A stretch of 64,000 nt of DNA from Pseudanabaena sp. PCC 6802 (lineage in GTDB: Bacteria > Cyanobacteriota > Cyanobacteriia > Pseudanabaenales > Pseudanabaenaceae): the NCBI RefSeq assembly GCF_000332175.1, contig NZ_KB235914.1, positions 2,352,868 to 2,416,867 of the forward strand. The letters are read 5' to 3'. The position numbers were made by a program, and so were the translations under genes. The stretch's first letter is position 1; each line of letters starts with the position of its first letter. Shown here piece after piece: positions 8,484-15,503 of the stretch. Below the pieces are notes generated by a model. It did not search any database. It was not told where the DNA came from and was given only the letters and a program-made list of their open reading frames with translations.

Positions 8484-8840
8484 ATGCAAATCTATGTATC
8501 GAATCAAGAGGTAAAAATTCAACTCAGCGGGACCGAGCGTTTCTGGGCGTTTCACATTGGTAGTACTATTACCATTCCTGTAGCGCATATCAAGTCTGTC
8601 AGTACTGCCGAGCCAGCTAGTAACTGGAAAGAAATTCGCGCTCCCGGTGCGTTTATCCCCGGATTTATTAAATCCGGCACCTACTACAGCGATCGCGGTC
8701 GGGAATTTTGGTATGTGACGAGGGAAAAGGACTACCTGATCTTGGAACTCAAGGATGAATACTATAAGTGGATTACTCTAACTATCGACAACAGCGAAGC
8801 TTTGGCTCGCCAAATTCAAGCGGCGATCGCCAATTCTTAA
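8484..8840 (+). CDS. Conserved hypothetical protein, PH-domain-like
   Basis: 118 residues, no signal peptide or membrane span. The alternating strand pattern and the central IRAPGAFIPGFIKSGTYYSDRGREFWYV resemble small bacterial proteins with a pleckstrin-homology-like fold, where a C-terminal helix (SEALARQIQAAIA) closes the barrel. That fold assignment is inference and no function is proposed. It ends 13 bp before the TrmJ-like gene on the same strand and may share its transcript. Confidence 0.75.
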   Translation: MQIYVSNQEVKIQLSGTERFWAFHIGSTITIPVAHIKSVSTAEPASNWKEIRAPGAFIPGFIKSGTYYSDRGREFWYVTREKDYLILELKDEYYKWITLTIDNSEALARQIQAAIANS

Positions 8841-8853
8841 ATTTCTAGCCTGC

Positions 8854-9621
8854 ATGTTCGACGTACGCATTATTCTCGTTGAGCCAGCCGGAGCGCTAAA
8901 TTTAGGTGCGGTGGCGCGGGTGATGAAAAATATGGGGTTGGCGCAGCTCTGGCTGGTAAATCCCCAGTGCGATCGCTTCAGCGATGGCGCGCAACACATG
9001 GCCGTACATGCCAAGGATATTTTAGAAGCAGCGCGGATCGTCGATACCTTACCAGAAGCTCTATTTGACTGCCACAGAGCGATCGCTACTGTCGGTCGAG
9101 TATCGCCTTCGGGCACTAATTTGCCATTAAATTCGTCCGATGGCCTGAGCTGGCTGACCCAGGTGGAAAGCAGCGCGATCGTGTTTGGGCGCGAGGATCG
9201 CGGCCTTAGTAATGCGGAATTGCAATACTGTCAACAGGTGATGACAATTCCGACGGCGGCGGTTTATCCTTCGCTCAACCTGGCGCAAGCGGTCGGGATT
9301 TGTTGCTACCATCTACGCCTGCTCTATGAATCACGCCATGAAGCAAATGAACCAAGTGCAAATTCTTTTGGCGCGATCGCTAGCCAAATCGAGCAAGATT
9401 TGGTACATTCAGCCTCCATAACTGTGGTTGAAGCTTTCTACGAACAACTGGAGGCTATACTGCTGGAGATCGGGTTTCTTTATCCGCATACAGCGTTCAG
9501 TAGAATGAGCAAACTACGCCAGTTGTTTAATCGAGCCAACCTCACAACCGAAGAGGTTGCTATGCTGAGAGGTATTTTGCGACAAGTTAATTGGGCTGCG
9601 CAAAAAGATGCCAAGCAATAG
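8854..9621 (+). CDS. trmJ: TrmJ-like tRNA 2'-O-methyltransferase (SpoU/TrmH family)
   Basis: SPOUT methyltransferase that uses SAM to methylate a ribose 2'-OH, for TrmJ at tRNA position 32. 255 residues, close to TrmJ size. N-terminal motif 1 region EPAGALNLGAVARVMKNMG, motif 2 VFGREDRGLSNAEL (near 105-120) and motif 3 PSLNLAQAVGICCY, which form the knotted SAM site. The C-terminal 80 residues form the extra helical region typical of TrmJ rather than TrmH. The next gene starts within 100 bp. Exact tRNA target is inferred from family. Confidence 0.88.
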   Translation: MFDVRIILVEPAGALNLGAVARVMKNMGLAQLWLVNPQCDRFSDGAQHMAVHAKDILEAARIVDTLPEALFDCHRAIATVGRVSPSGTNLPLNSSDGLSWLTQVESSAIVFGREDRGLSNAELQYCQQVMTIPTAAVYPSLNLAQAVGICCYHLRLLYESRHEANEPSANSFGAIASQIEQDLVHSASITVVEAFYEQLEAILLEIGFLYPHTAFSRMSKLRQLFNRANLTTEEVAMLRGILRQVNWAAQKDAKQ

Positions 9622-9705
9622 CGATCGATTATCTAAATGGTTAGCGAGTTAATAGTAAATGACTGTGCCGAACAGTCGAATTGCAGGATAGGGTGTCAGA
9701 AAACC

Positions 9706-11082
9706 ATGAGCCGCGAATCTAGACTGAAACGACTAAAAGAAGGTAAGAACCAACCCTATGTCTCTATTGCCAGAGATCGAGTAACCTCCATTTCAGAAGG
9801 AACTGCACTGCGCGATCGCAAAATTCAACCGAATCAAACTCAAGTTGCGACACTACCAAAACCGCCATTAAAATCGCAGTCAAAATCTACATCGCTCAGG
9901 CGTTCCCATCTCACCCAATCCCTAGCAAAAAATATAGGTTGGCAAGTTCTGCGCTTGGTGGTAATTGGTGTCGGTTTGAGCGCGATCGCAGGGACATTAA
10001 TCTACTTTTGGCAGAGTGCCGCTAGTCGTACTATCACGGCACCCATCGGCCATCAAGTCGGTTCCGACAAAAAGGAGGCACCAGATTCTACGGATTTACC
10101 GCTTAAGGCGGAGCTAACAGCGTTAACAGCAAAAATTAAGCAGCTAGCAGCACCAGAATCGGATCTATCGCTCCAAACGCTGGTCTTTGATGCAGATACG
10201 GGCGTTTATACCGATGTCAATAGTCGCAAGCCGATCGCTTCGGCTAGCATCATTAAAATACCCTTGCTGATCGCATTTTTACAGGATGTCGATGAGGGTA
10301 AAGTGCAACTGGGCGAGCAATTGGAAATTAGCAAAGATGTAATCGTTGGCGAAGCTGGCGGTCTTCAGTACGAACCTGAGGGTACAAAGATCTCAGCGCT
10401 GGAAACCCTGACAGAGATGATTGTCCACAGCGACAACACCGCCACCAACATGATTATGAAAAGGATTGGTGGTAAGGATGCGGCTAACCGTCGCTTTAAG
10501 TCCTGGGGGCTAAACTCTACAGTAATTCGCAATCAGCTTCCAGATTTAGAGGGCACAAACACCACCAGCCCCTACGATCTGGTCAATTTATTGTCTATGG
10601 TGGATAAAGGGAAATTGCTCTCGCCGCGCAGTCGCGATCGCTTGATGGATATCATGCGTCGCCCCGTGACGAATACGCTCTTACCCCAAGGAATTGCCGC
10701 CGATGCCCGCATCGTTCATAAAACTGGAGATATCAGATCGGTGGTGGGCGATGCTGGCATTATCGATATGCCCAGTGGGAGGCGCTATATCATGGCAGCA
10801 ATCGTGAAGCGCCCCGACAACGATCAAAGGGCAAACGAGCTAATTCGTCAGGTTTCCAGAGCTACCTACGATTACCTCAAGACTAATAACAGTAATAGCT
10901 CGCCCAACTCAGTTAGTCCCCCCATCCGTAAACCAGCGACTAATCCTGCCAGCAACTCCATCGACAGCACCATTCAAGCTCCAGACACTACGATCGTGCC
11001 GCCAGAAACATCGAATGTCAACGATTCAGAAACTTCTTCCTTGGCGCGATCGCAGCAACCCGTTGTCAATACGCAACCCTAG
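9706..11082 (+). CDS. Class A beta-lactamase-like serine hydrolase, membrane anchored
   Basis: 458 residues from ATG 9706 (MSRESRLKRLKEGKN); ATG 9637 would add 23 residues. Layout: basic cytoplasmic N terminus, one membrane helix (VLRLVVIGVGLSAIAGTLIYF), then a periplasmic beta-lactamase2 domain with SASIIK (nucleophile S-x-x-K), HSDNTATN (SDN) and HKTGDI (KTG), and a Pro/Ser/Thr-rich tail of about 70 residues. All three catalytic boxes of the penicillin-recognising fold are present. The long tail and the anchor suggest a cell-wall role, but true lactamase activity cannot be excluded. Confidence 0.88.
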   Translation: MSRESRLKRLKEGKNQPYVSIARDRVTSISEGTALRDRKIQPNQTQVATLPKPPLKSQSKSTSLRRSHLTQSLAKNIGWQVLRLVVIGVGLSAIAGTLIYFWQSAASRTITAPIGHQVGSDKKEAPDSTDLPLKAELTALTAKIKQLAAPESDLSLQTLVFDADTGVYTDVNSRKPIASASIIKIPLLIAFLQDVDEGKVQLGEQLEISKDVIVGEAGGLQYEPEGTKISALETLTEMIVHSDNTATNMIMKRIGGKDAANRRFKSWGLNSTVIRNQLPDLEGTNTTSPYDLVNLLSMVDKGKLLSPRSRDRLMDIMRRPVTNTLLPQGIAADARIVHKTGDIRSVVGDAGIIDMPSGRRYIMAAIVKRPDNDQRANELIRQVSRATYDYLKTNNSNSSPNSVSPPIRKPATNPASNSIDSTIQAPDTTIVPPETSNVNDSETSSLARSQQPVVNTQP

Positions 11083-11089
11083 TGTTCTG

Positions 11090-11653
11090 TTAGGCGTGGG
11101 ATTTTGGTTGCGTGGCATCGGCTGGTAGCGGCCCCGTAAATGGCGATATGCGATCGCTCTCCAGGCGATTGTGAGGTAGTTTTTCCCCCGCAATCATAGC
11201 CGTGATGTTCTCTGCCATCACGGTATGGGGAACAACGCCGATCGCGTTGCCAACTACCATATTTTTACGATCCATAAAGACGAAATGGGGAATGCCATCA
11301 ACCTTAAAGCGGGTAATTTCTGGCAACCATTTGTTGTTATCCACATTCAGCATGACGAAATTGACAGCGGAGCCGTACTGCTTTTGCAATGCCATGTTAT
11401 CGGCAGCCATAGACTGGCAACTCGTACACCAGTCGGCATAGAACTCAACCACGGTGGGCTGGTTATTTGCTAGTGCAGATTCTAATGGCGTGGCGGCTTT
11501 CGCAACTGCCGCAAGGGAAGCACCGCTGTTTTGGGTTTGAAAGCCAAAGAAGAGTGCGGCAGCGAGGGCGATCGCGGCGATCGCGATTAACAGATTGCGC
11601 GCGCGATGCTCGGGCGTGCCAGTGGGAGTATTGTGGATAGGCGATGATTCCAT
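11090..11653 (-). CDS. txlA: Thioredoxin-like thylakoid protein TxlA/HCF164
   Basis: 187 residues: membrane anchor (LLIAIAAIALAAALFFGF, about 22-40) followed by a thioredoxin fold with the active site YADWCTSCQSM near residue 72-82. The Cys-Thr-Ser-Cys sequence is unlike the WCGPC of ordinary thioredoxin and matches the TxlA/HCF164 group, which passes reducing power to the lumen for cytochrome b6f assembly. The conserved VDGIPHFVFMD cis-proline segment is present. Convergent with the beta-lactamase-like gene (7 bp apart) and downstream of pckA on the same strand. Confidence 0.88.
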   Translation of the reverse strand: MESSPIHNTPTGTPEHRARNLLIAIAAIALAAALFFGFQTQNSGASLAAVAKAATPLESALANNQPTVVEFYADWCTSCQSMAADNMALQKQYGSAVNFVMLNVDNNKWLPEITRFKVDGIPHFVFMDRKNMVVGNAIGVVPHTVMAENITAMIAGEKLPHNRLESDRISPFTGPLPADATQPKSHA

Positions 11654-11731
11654 AGGTAGCGATCGGCTGTTTTAGCAATTTACCTATAGTTATAGCAGCA
11701 AGCCACCAGGGAATAACCGAAAAATTAGGTA

Positions 11732-11760
11732 CAAGCCCCATCCCATAAGGACGGGGCTTG
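11732..11760 (-). terminator. Terminator after pckA
   Basis: Stem CAAGCCCC / GGGGCTTG with a 13-nt loop lies 17 bp beyond the pckA stop codon. On the minus strand it is followed by TACCTAATTTTTC, a short U tract. It separates pckA from txlA. Confidence 0.75.
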
Positions 11761-11776
11761 CAACCCATTTCTTTGG

Positions 11777-13501
11777 TCAATCCGCGTTGGGGCCAGCATC
11801 GACGATGTCCTTGTGCGCGTGCTTAAAGCGCTTGAAGTTTTCTACAAATAGGCGAGCGAGGTGCCTTGCTTGCCTGTCGTATTCTGCTTTGTCGCTCCAG
11901 GTATCCCTGGGATTCAGGATTTGTTGAGGTACTCCCGGTACCGATTCGGGGATCGATATTTTGAAGATGAGATGGGGATAGAACGCTACATTATCCAGGT
12001 GACCGTCTAAGGCTGCCGAGATTGTGGCGCGGGTGTGCTCGATGTCCATACGCGCGCCCACCCCGTAGGGGCCGCCCGACCAGCCCGTATTTACCAGGTA
12101 TACGGTAGAGTTATGGCTTCTGAGTCGATGGCCTAGAAGCTCGGCATAGATGCTGGCTGATAGAGGTAGAAATGGCTTGCCAAAACAAGCAGAGAAAGTC
12201 GCTTGCGGCTCGGTGATGCCGCGCTCGGTACCAGCCAACTTGCTGGTATAGCCGGACATAAAATAGTACATTGCCTGCTGCTCGGTGAGCTTGGCGATCG
12301 GGGGCAGTACGCCAAAAGCATCTGCCGAGAGAAAGATAATGGTATTGGGATGACCGCCTATACCCGGAATTACAGAATTGGGAATGTATTCAATTGGATA
12401 GGCAACACGCGTATTCTCCGTCAGGCTGCCATCGTCGTAGTCGGCAACTCTGGTATCGGATGCCAGAACGACATTTTCCATCATGGCTCCAAATCGAGTT
12501 GCTTCCCAGATTTCTGCTTCTTTCTCATGGGAAAGGTGAATCAATTTCGCATAACATCCACCCTCAAAGTTGAAGATGCCTTCATCTGACCAGCCGTGCT
12601 CGTCATCGCCAATCAGTCGGCGGTTGGGATCTGCGGACAGAGTGGTTTTACCAGTACCGGAAAGACCGAAGAACAGAGCTGTATTACCATTCTCGTCCAT
12701 ATTGGCAGAGCAGTGCATGGGCAGGACGTTACACTTCGTCATGAAGTAGTTCATCAGAGAGAATACAGACTTCTTGATTTCTCCCGCGTACTTCGAGCCA
12801 CCGATGATTACCAATCTTTTGGCGAAATGTAGTGCAATAAATGCTTCGCTGTTAATGCCATCGTCATTCGGATCGCCGTGCAGTCCAGGAACGGCAATTA
12901 CGGTAAAGTCGGCATGATGGTGGTGCAGTTCTTCGTCTGTCGGTCTGAGGAATAACTGATGGGCAAACAAACTCTCGGATGCAGCCTCGGTAATCACTCG
13001 CACTCCCTTTCTATACTTGCGATCGGCACCCACATAGCCATCGAAGATATAAAGATCTCTGCCCTGCACGTAGGAAAGAATCCGCCGATAAAGCCGATCG
13101 AAGTTTGCTTCGGAAATGGGAACGTTGAGCTTATTCCAGTGAATCTCTTCTTTGCTACTCGGTTCTTCGACAATGAATTTATCGTTGGGCGATCGCCCAG
13201 TATACTTCCCGGTATGCACGCATAAAGCACCATTTTCGGCTAGAACGCCTTCACCGCGAACGAGAGAGTGTTCTATCAGAACTGGCACGGGTAGGTTGTG
13301 GTAGACATGCCCGAGATTCTTCATGCCGAGAGCATCTAATCCGAAGGTCGAACCATGCTGTCGTTCGCGAATATCTGCGTTATTCAGATTTGGAGAATAA
13401 TTAGCTTGTGGAGAATAATTAGCTTGTGGAAGCTTCTCTTTTACAGGATTTTCTATCGACGCGCGCCCATAGAAATTGCTGGCAAGATTTCTGTCGCTCA
13501 T
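11777..13501 (-). CDS. pckA: Phosphoenolpyruvate carboxykinase (ATP)
   Basis: Converts oxaloacetate and ATP to PEP, CO2 and ADP, linking the TCA-type pathway to gluconeogenesis. 574 residues, longer than the usual 530-540 because of an N-terminal extension of about 40 residues holding a duplicated QANYSP. Family motifs: LFFGLSGTGKTTLSADP (kinase-1a P-loop), LIGDDEHGWSDEGIFNFEGGCYAK (metal and kinase-2 site), NTGWSGGPYGVGARMDIEHTRA (substrate region). The Gly-X-X-Gly-X-Gly-Lys-Thr loop marks the ATP-using type. Confidence 0.96.
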   Translation of the reverse strand: MSDRNLASNFYGRASIENPVKEKLPQANYSPQANYSPNLNNADIRERQHGSTFGLDALGMKNLGHVYHNLPVPVLIEHSLVRGEGVLAENGALCVHTGKYTGRSPNDKFIVEEPSSKEEIHWNKLNVPISEANFDRLYRRILSYVQGRDLYIFDGYVGADRKYRKGVRVITEAASESLFAHQLFLRPTDEELHHHHADFTVIAVPGLHGDPNDDGINSEAFIALHFAKRLVIIGGSKYAGEIKKSVFSLMNYFMTKCNVLPMHCSANMDENGNTALFFGLSGTGKTTLSADPNRRLIGDDEHGWSDEGIFNFEGGCYAKLIHLSHEKEAEIWEATRFGAMMENVVLASDTRVADYDDGSLTENTRVAYPIEYIPNSVIPGIGGHPNTIIFLSADAFGVLPPIAKLTEQQAMYYFMSGYTSKLAGTERGITEPQATFSACFGKPFLPLSASIYAELLGHRLRSHNSTVYLVNTGWSGGPYGVGARMDIEHTRATISAALDGHLDNVAFYPHLIFKISIPESVPGVPQQILNPRDTWSDKAEYDRQARHLARLFVENFKRFKHAHKDIVDAGPNAD

Positions 13502-13851
13502 ATTCAGCCGCCCTCTCTCATGCGATAGGTGTAACTGCCTTCAATTTCCACCTCAGCCACATATCGAAGATCCTTCAATCACCACTCAATCGATAAATTT
13601 TAAAACTACAATTTAAGAAGGGGAAGGTATCGAGGCAGTAATTCCATCGTTGCACATATTTAGCATAGTTATAAAAGATTAATTATTTCTTCCATGTTTG
13701 TAGCAGATAATACTACAATACGCAATTGTAGCTAGCAACACTATGATATTCTCTTGGGTGAGTCAACTATAAATATGCAATTTTTGCATTAGAAATCGCA
13801 ATACATGCATTTGAAGTGAGTGAGAAAATCAGGTGATTTTAATACACCTCT
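13502..13851. other. AT-rich upstream region of pckA without a gene
   Basis: No convincing gene on either strand. AT content is much higher than in the flanking genes, with several TATAA-like motifs. It probably holds the pckA promoter and leader; no regulator site could be recognised. Confidence 0.5.
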
Positions 13852-13983
13852 TTAAACGCTACCAAATCGCAGCGATCGCATAATTTTATGGCTTTCTACT
13901 CGTTCGTGCAATTCTCCGCAGCCTCTAGTAATTTCTTACCCATTTCAATTGAGATGTACAAATCCACTATTGGCTAAAATCAT
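13852..13983 (-). pseudogene. Decayed PIN-domain toxin (VapC-like) remnant
   Basis: Directly after the antitoxin-like gene an ATG at 13983 opens MILANSGFVHLN and then stops; PIN toxins usually begin MILVDTGF. Further down, in a shifted frame, the minus strand reads ELHERVESHKIMRSLRFGSV with a stop at 13852. The start overlaps the end of the upstream gene, as in working antitoxin-toxin pairs. The middle of the domain is deleted, so the toxin is dead. The start match is good; the tail assignment is weaker. Confidence 0.5.
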
Positions 13984-14204
13984 CATCTGCCTTCTTGCCA
14001 AAGCAGTTCGTCAACTCGCTCTGATAGATCGGACATGCCGCTTTTTCCCATACCTATGCATTTGGGAAGTTCTTGCTTACTGAGCCAAAGATACTCGTCC
14101 ACGATTTCTTGAACGACTTCTGATAGGGTTTTGTCTTTGTGCTTGGCGATCGCTTGTAAAGCTAGTTCTGTTGCTTCTATCAAGTGAATTACAGTTGGTT
14201 TCAT
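13983..14204 (-). CDS. Antitoxin-like protein of a decayed toxin-antitoxin pair
   Basis: 73 residues. The N-terminal half (IHLIEATELALQAIAKHKDKTLSEVVQEIVDEYL) looks like a ribbon-helix-helix or similar DNA-binding segment; the C-terminal GMGKSGMSDLSERVDELLWQEG matches the tail of many VapB-type antitoxins (GMGRSG..DLSERVDELLW) that plugs a PIN toxin. The toxin reading frame directly downstream is decayed, so this would be an orphan antitoxin. There is no signal peptide. Confidence 0.7.
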   Translation of the reverse strand: MKPTVIHLIEATELALQAIAKHKDKTLSEVVQEIVDEYLWLSKQELPKCIGMGKSGMSDLSERVDELLWQEGR

Positions 14205-14299
14205 ATCTGGAGATGCTATTGATAATTGATATAGGTTGAGGACTGCATTTTTAGCCTTCTGCTTCCAAAAGTCATTTATTATAGATCCGCCTCGAATTA

Positions 14300-14333
14300 T
14301 ACGTTAAAAATAACGTATAATAAAAATAACGTA
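14300..14333 (+). promoter_or_regulatory. Operator-like repeats overlapping a TATAAT box upstream of the ATPase pair
   Basis: TACGTTA (14300) and TAACGTA (14311) form a 7-bp dyad with a 4-nt gap. The 12-mer AAAAATAACGTA occurs at 14306 and again at 14322. A perfect -10 box TATAAT (14316-14321) lies between the two copies, 29 bp before the ATG at 14351. No good -35 box is seen, so transcription may depend on an activator or be blocked by a repressor bound here. Confidence 0.6.
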
Positions 14334-14350
14334 CGTTGAGGATAGCATAA

Positions 14351-15499
14351 ATGAAAGCTAATCCAGGCGGTCAAGTTGCGCCAAACGAAGTTGTGGGACG
14401 GGATACTTTGATTGCCAGCCTCTGGGATATTTTGGAGCGACAAAGCGCGATCTTGAGTGCAGAACGGCGCATGGGTAAAACCAGCATCATCAAAAAAATG
14501 GAGGCAGAGCCTCCAGAAAACAAATTGCCAATCTTCCGAGATCTCGAACATGTTGGCTCGCCCTTAGAGTTTGTGGAAGCAGTACTGCAGGATGTAGAAG
14601 AGTATTTGAGCAAGAAGCAAAAGGTAGCAAACCGAACTCGCCAACTACTGCAAGATTTGCGTGGTTTGGAGGTCAAGGGCTTTAAGCTACCTCAAGAGAT
14701 TGCGTCAGATTGGAAAAAAATCCTTAAGGCAGTCATTGATGACCTGGTTACCAACCAGGAACGCCAGGTAATTTTGCTGTGGGATGAAGTGCCGTATATG
14801 CTGGACAAAATCGGCAATGTGGCAGCAATAGAGGTGTTGGATACACTACGATCGCTCCGCCAAACCTATCCAGATGTGAGGATGGTGTTTACAGGTTCGA
14901 TTGGGTTGCATCATGTCGTGAACGAGCTAAAACAAAAGGGCTATGCCAACGAACCAACTAACGACATGTATCCTGTTGATGTTCCACCCCTATCCGAAGA
15001 GGATGCAACTGCACTAGCTAGCGAACTACTGGAAGGAGAAAAGATTCCTACGGCAAATCTTCAGGAGGTAGCAGCAGCGATCGCTCGATCTGTAAGCTGC
15101 ATTCCCTTTTACATCCACCATCTGATTGCTAGATTAAAAATGAGAAACGATACAGTTGAACCTACAACAGTACTTGAAGTGGTAGGCGATTGCCTGCTCG
15201 ACCCGCTCAATCCCTGGAAAATGGAACATTATCGCGATCGCATCACGAACTACTATGACAGCGATCGACAAGCTTATGCGCTCAACCTGCTGGATATTTT
15301 GTCAAATGCTGAGCGAGCTTTATCGTTTGACGATCTGTTTGCCAGCCTTAGACTCGAACCGCAAACGCAGGACAGAGAAATAGCGAAGGATGTCTTAAGG
15401 CTTTTAGGCAAGGATTACTATATCGTTCGGCAGAAAGATCTGAAATATAGTTTTCGCTATCCACTCATTCAGCGGTATTGGCAATTTTTGAGAGGTTAG
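14351..15499 (+). CDS. P-loop ATPase, first gene of an ATPase pair
   Basis: 382 residues, an archaeal-ATPase-like/STAND-type P-loop protein. Residues 11-19 read PNEVVGRDT, Walker A is SAERRMGKTS (36-45), Walker B VILLWDE (140-146), and FTGSIG (about 180-185) looks like a sensor-1 segment. A lid-like helical region follows, and the C-terminal 90 residues resemble a winged helix (NAERALSFDDLFASL...DVLRLLGKDYYIVRQKDLKYSFRYPLIQRYW). No signal peptide or membrane span. The next gene starts 4 bp after the stop, so they form an operon. Function is not known; ATP-dependent sensing of a nucleic acid or protein is a reasonable guess. Confidence 0.8.
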   Translation: MKANPGGQVAPNEVVGRDTLIASLWDILERQSAILSAERRMGKTSIIKKMEAEPPENKLPIFRDLEHVGSPLEFVEAVLQDVEEYLSKKQKVANRTRQLLQDLRGLEVKGFKLPQEIASDWKKILKAVIDDLVTNQERQVILLWDEVPYMLDKIGNVAAIEVLDTLRSLRQTYPDVRMVFTGSIGLHHVVNELKQKGYANEPTNDMYPVDVPPLSEEDATALASELLEGEKIPTANLQEVAAAIARSVSCIPFYIHHLIARLKMRNDTVEPTTVLEVVGDCLLDPLNPWKMEHYRDRITNYYDSDRQAYALNLLDILSNAERALSFDDLFASLRLEPQTQDREIAKDVLRLLGKDYYIVRQKDLKYSFRYPLIQRYWQFLRG

Positions 15500-15503
15500 G
15501 CTG

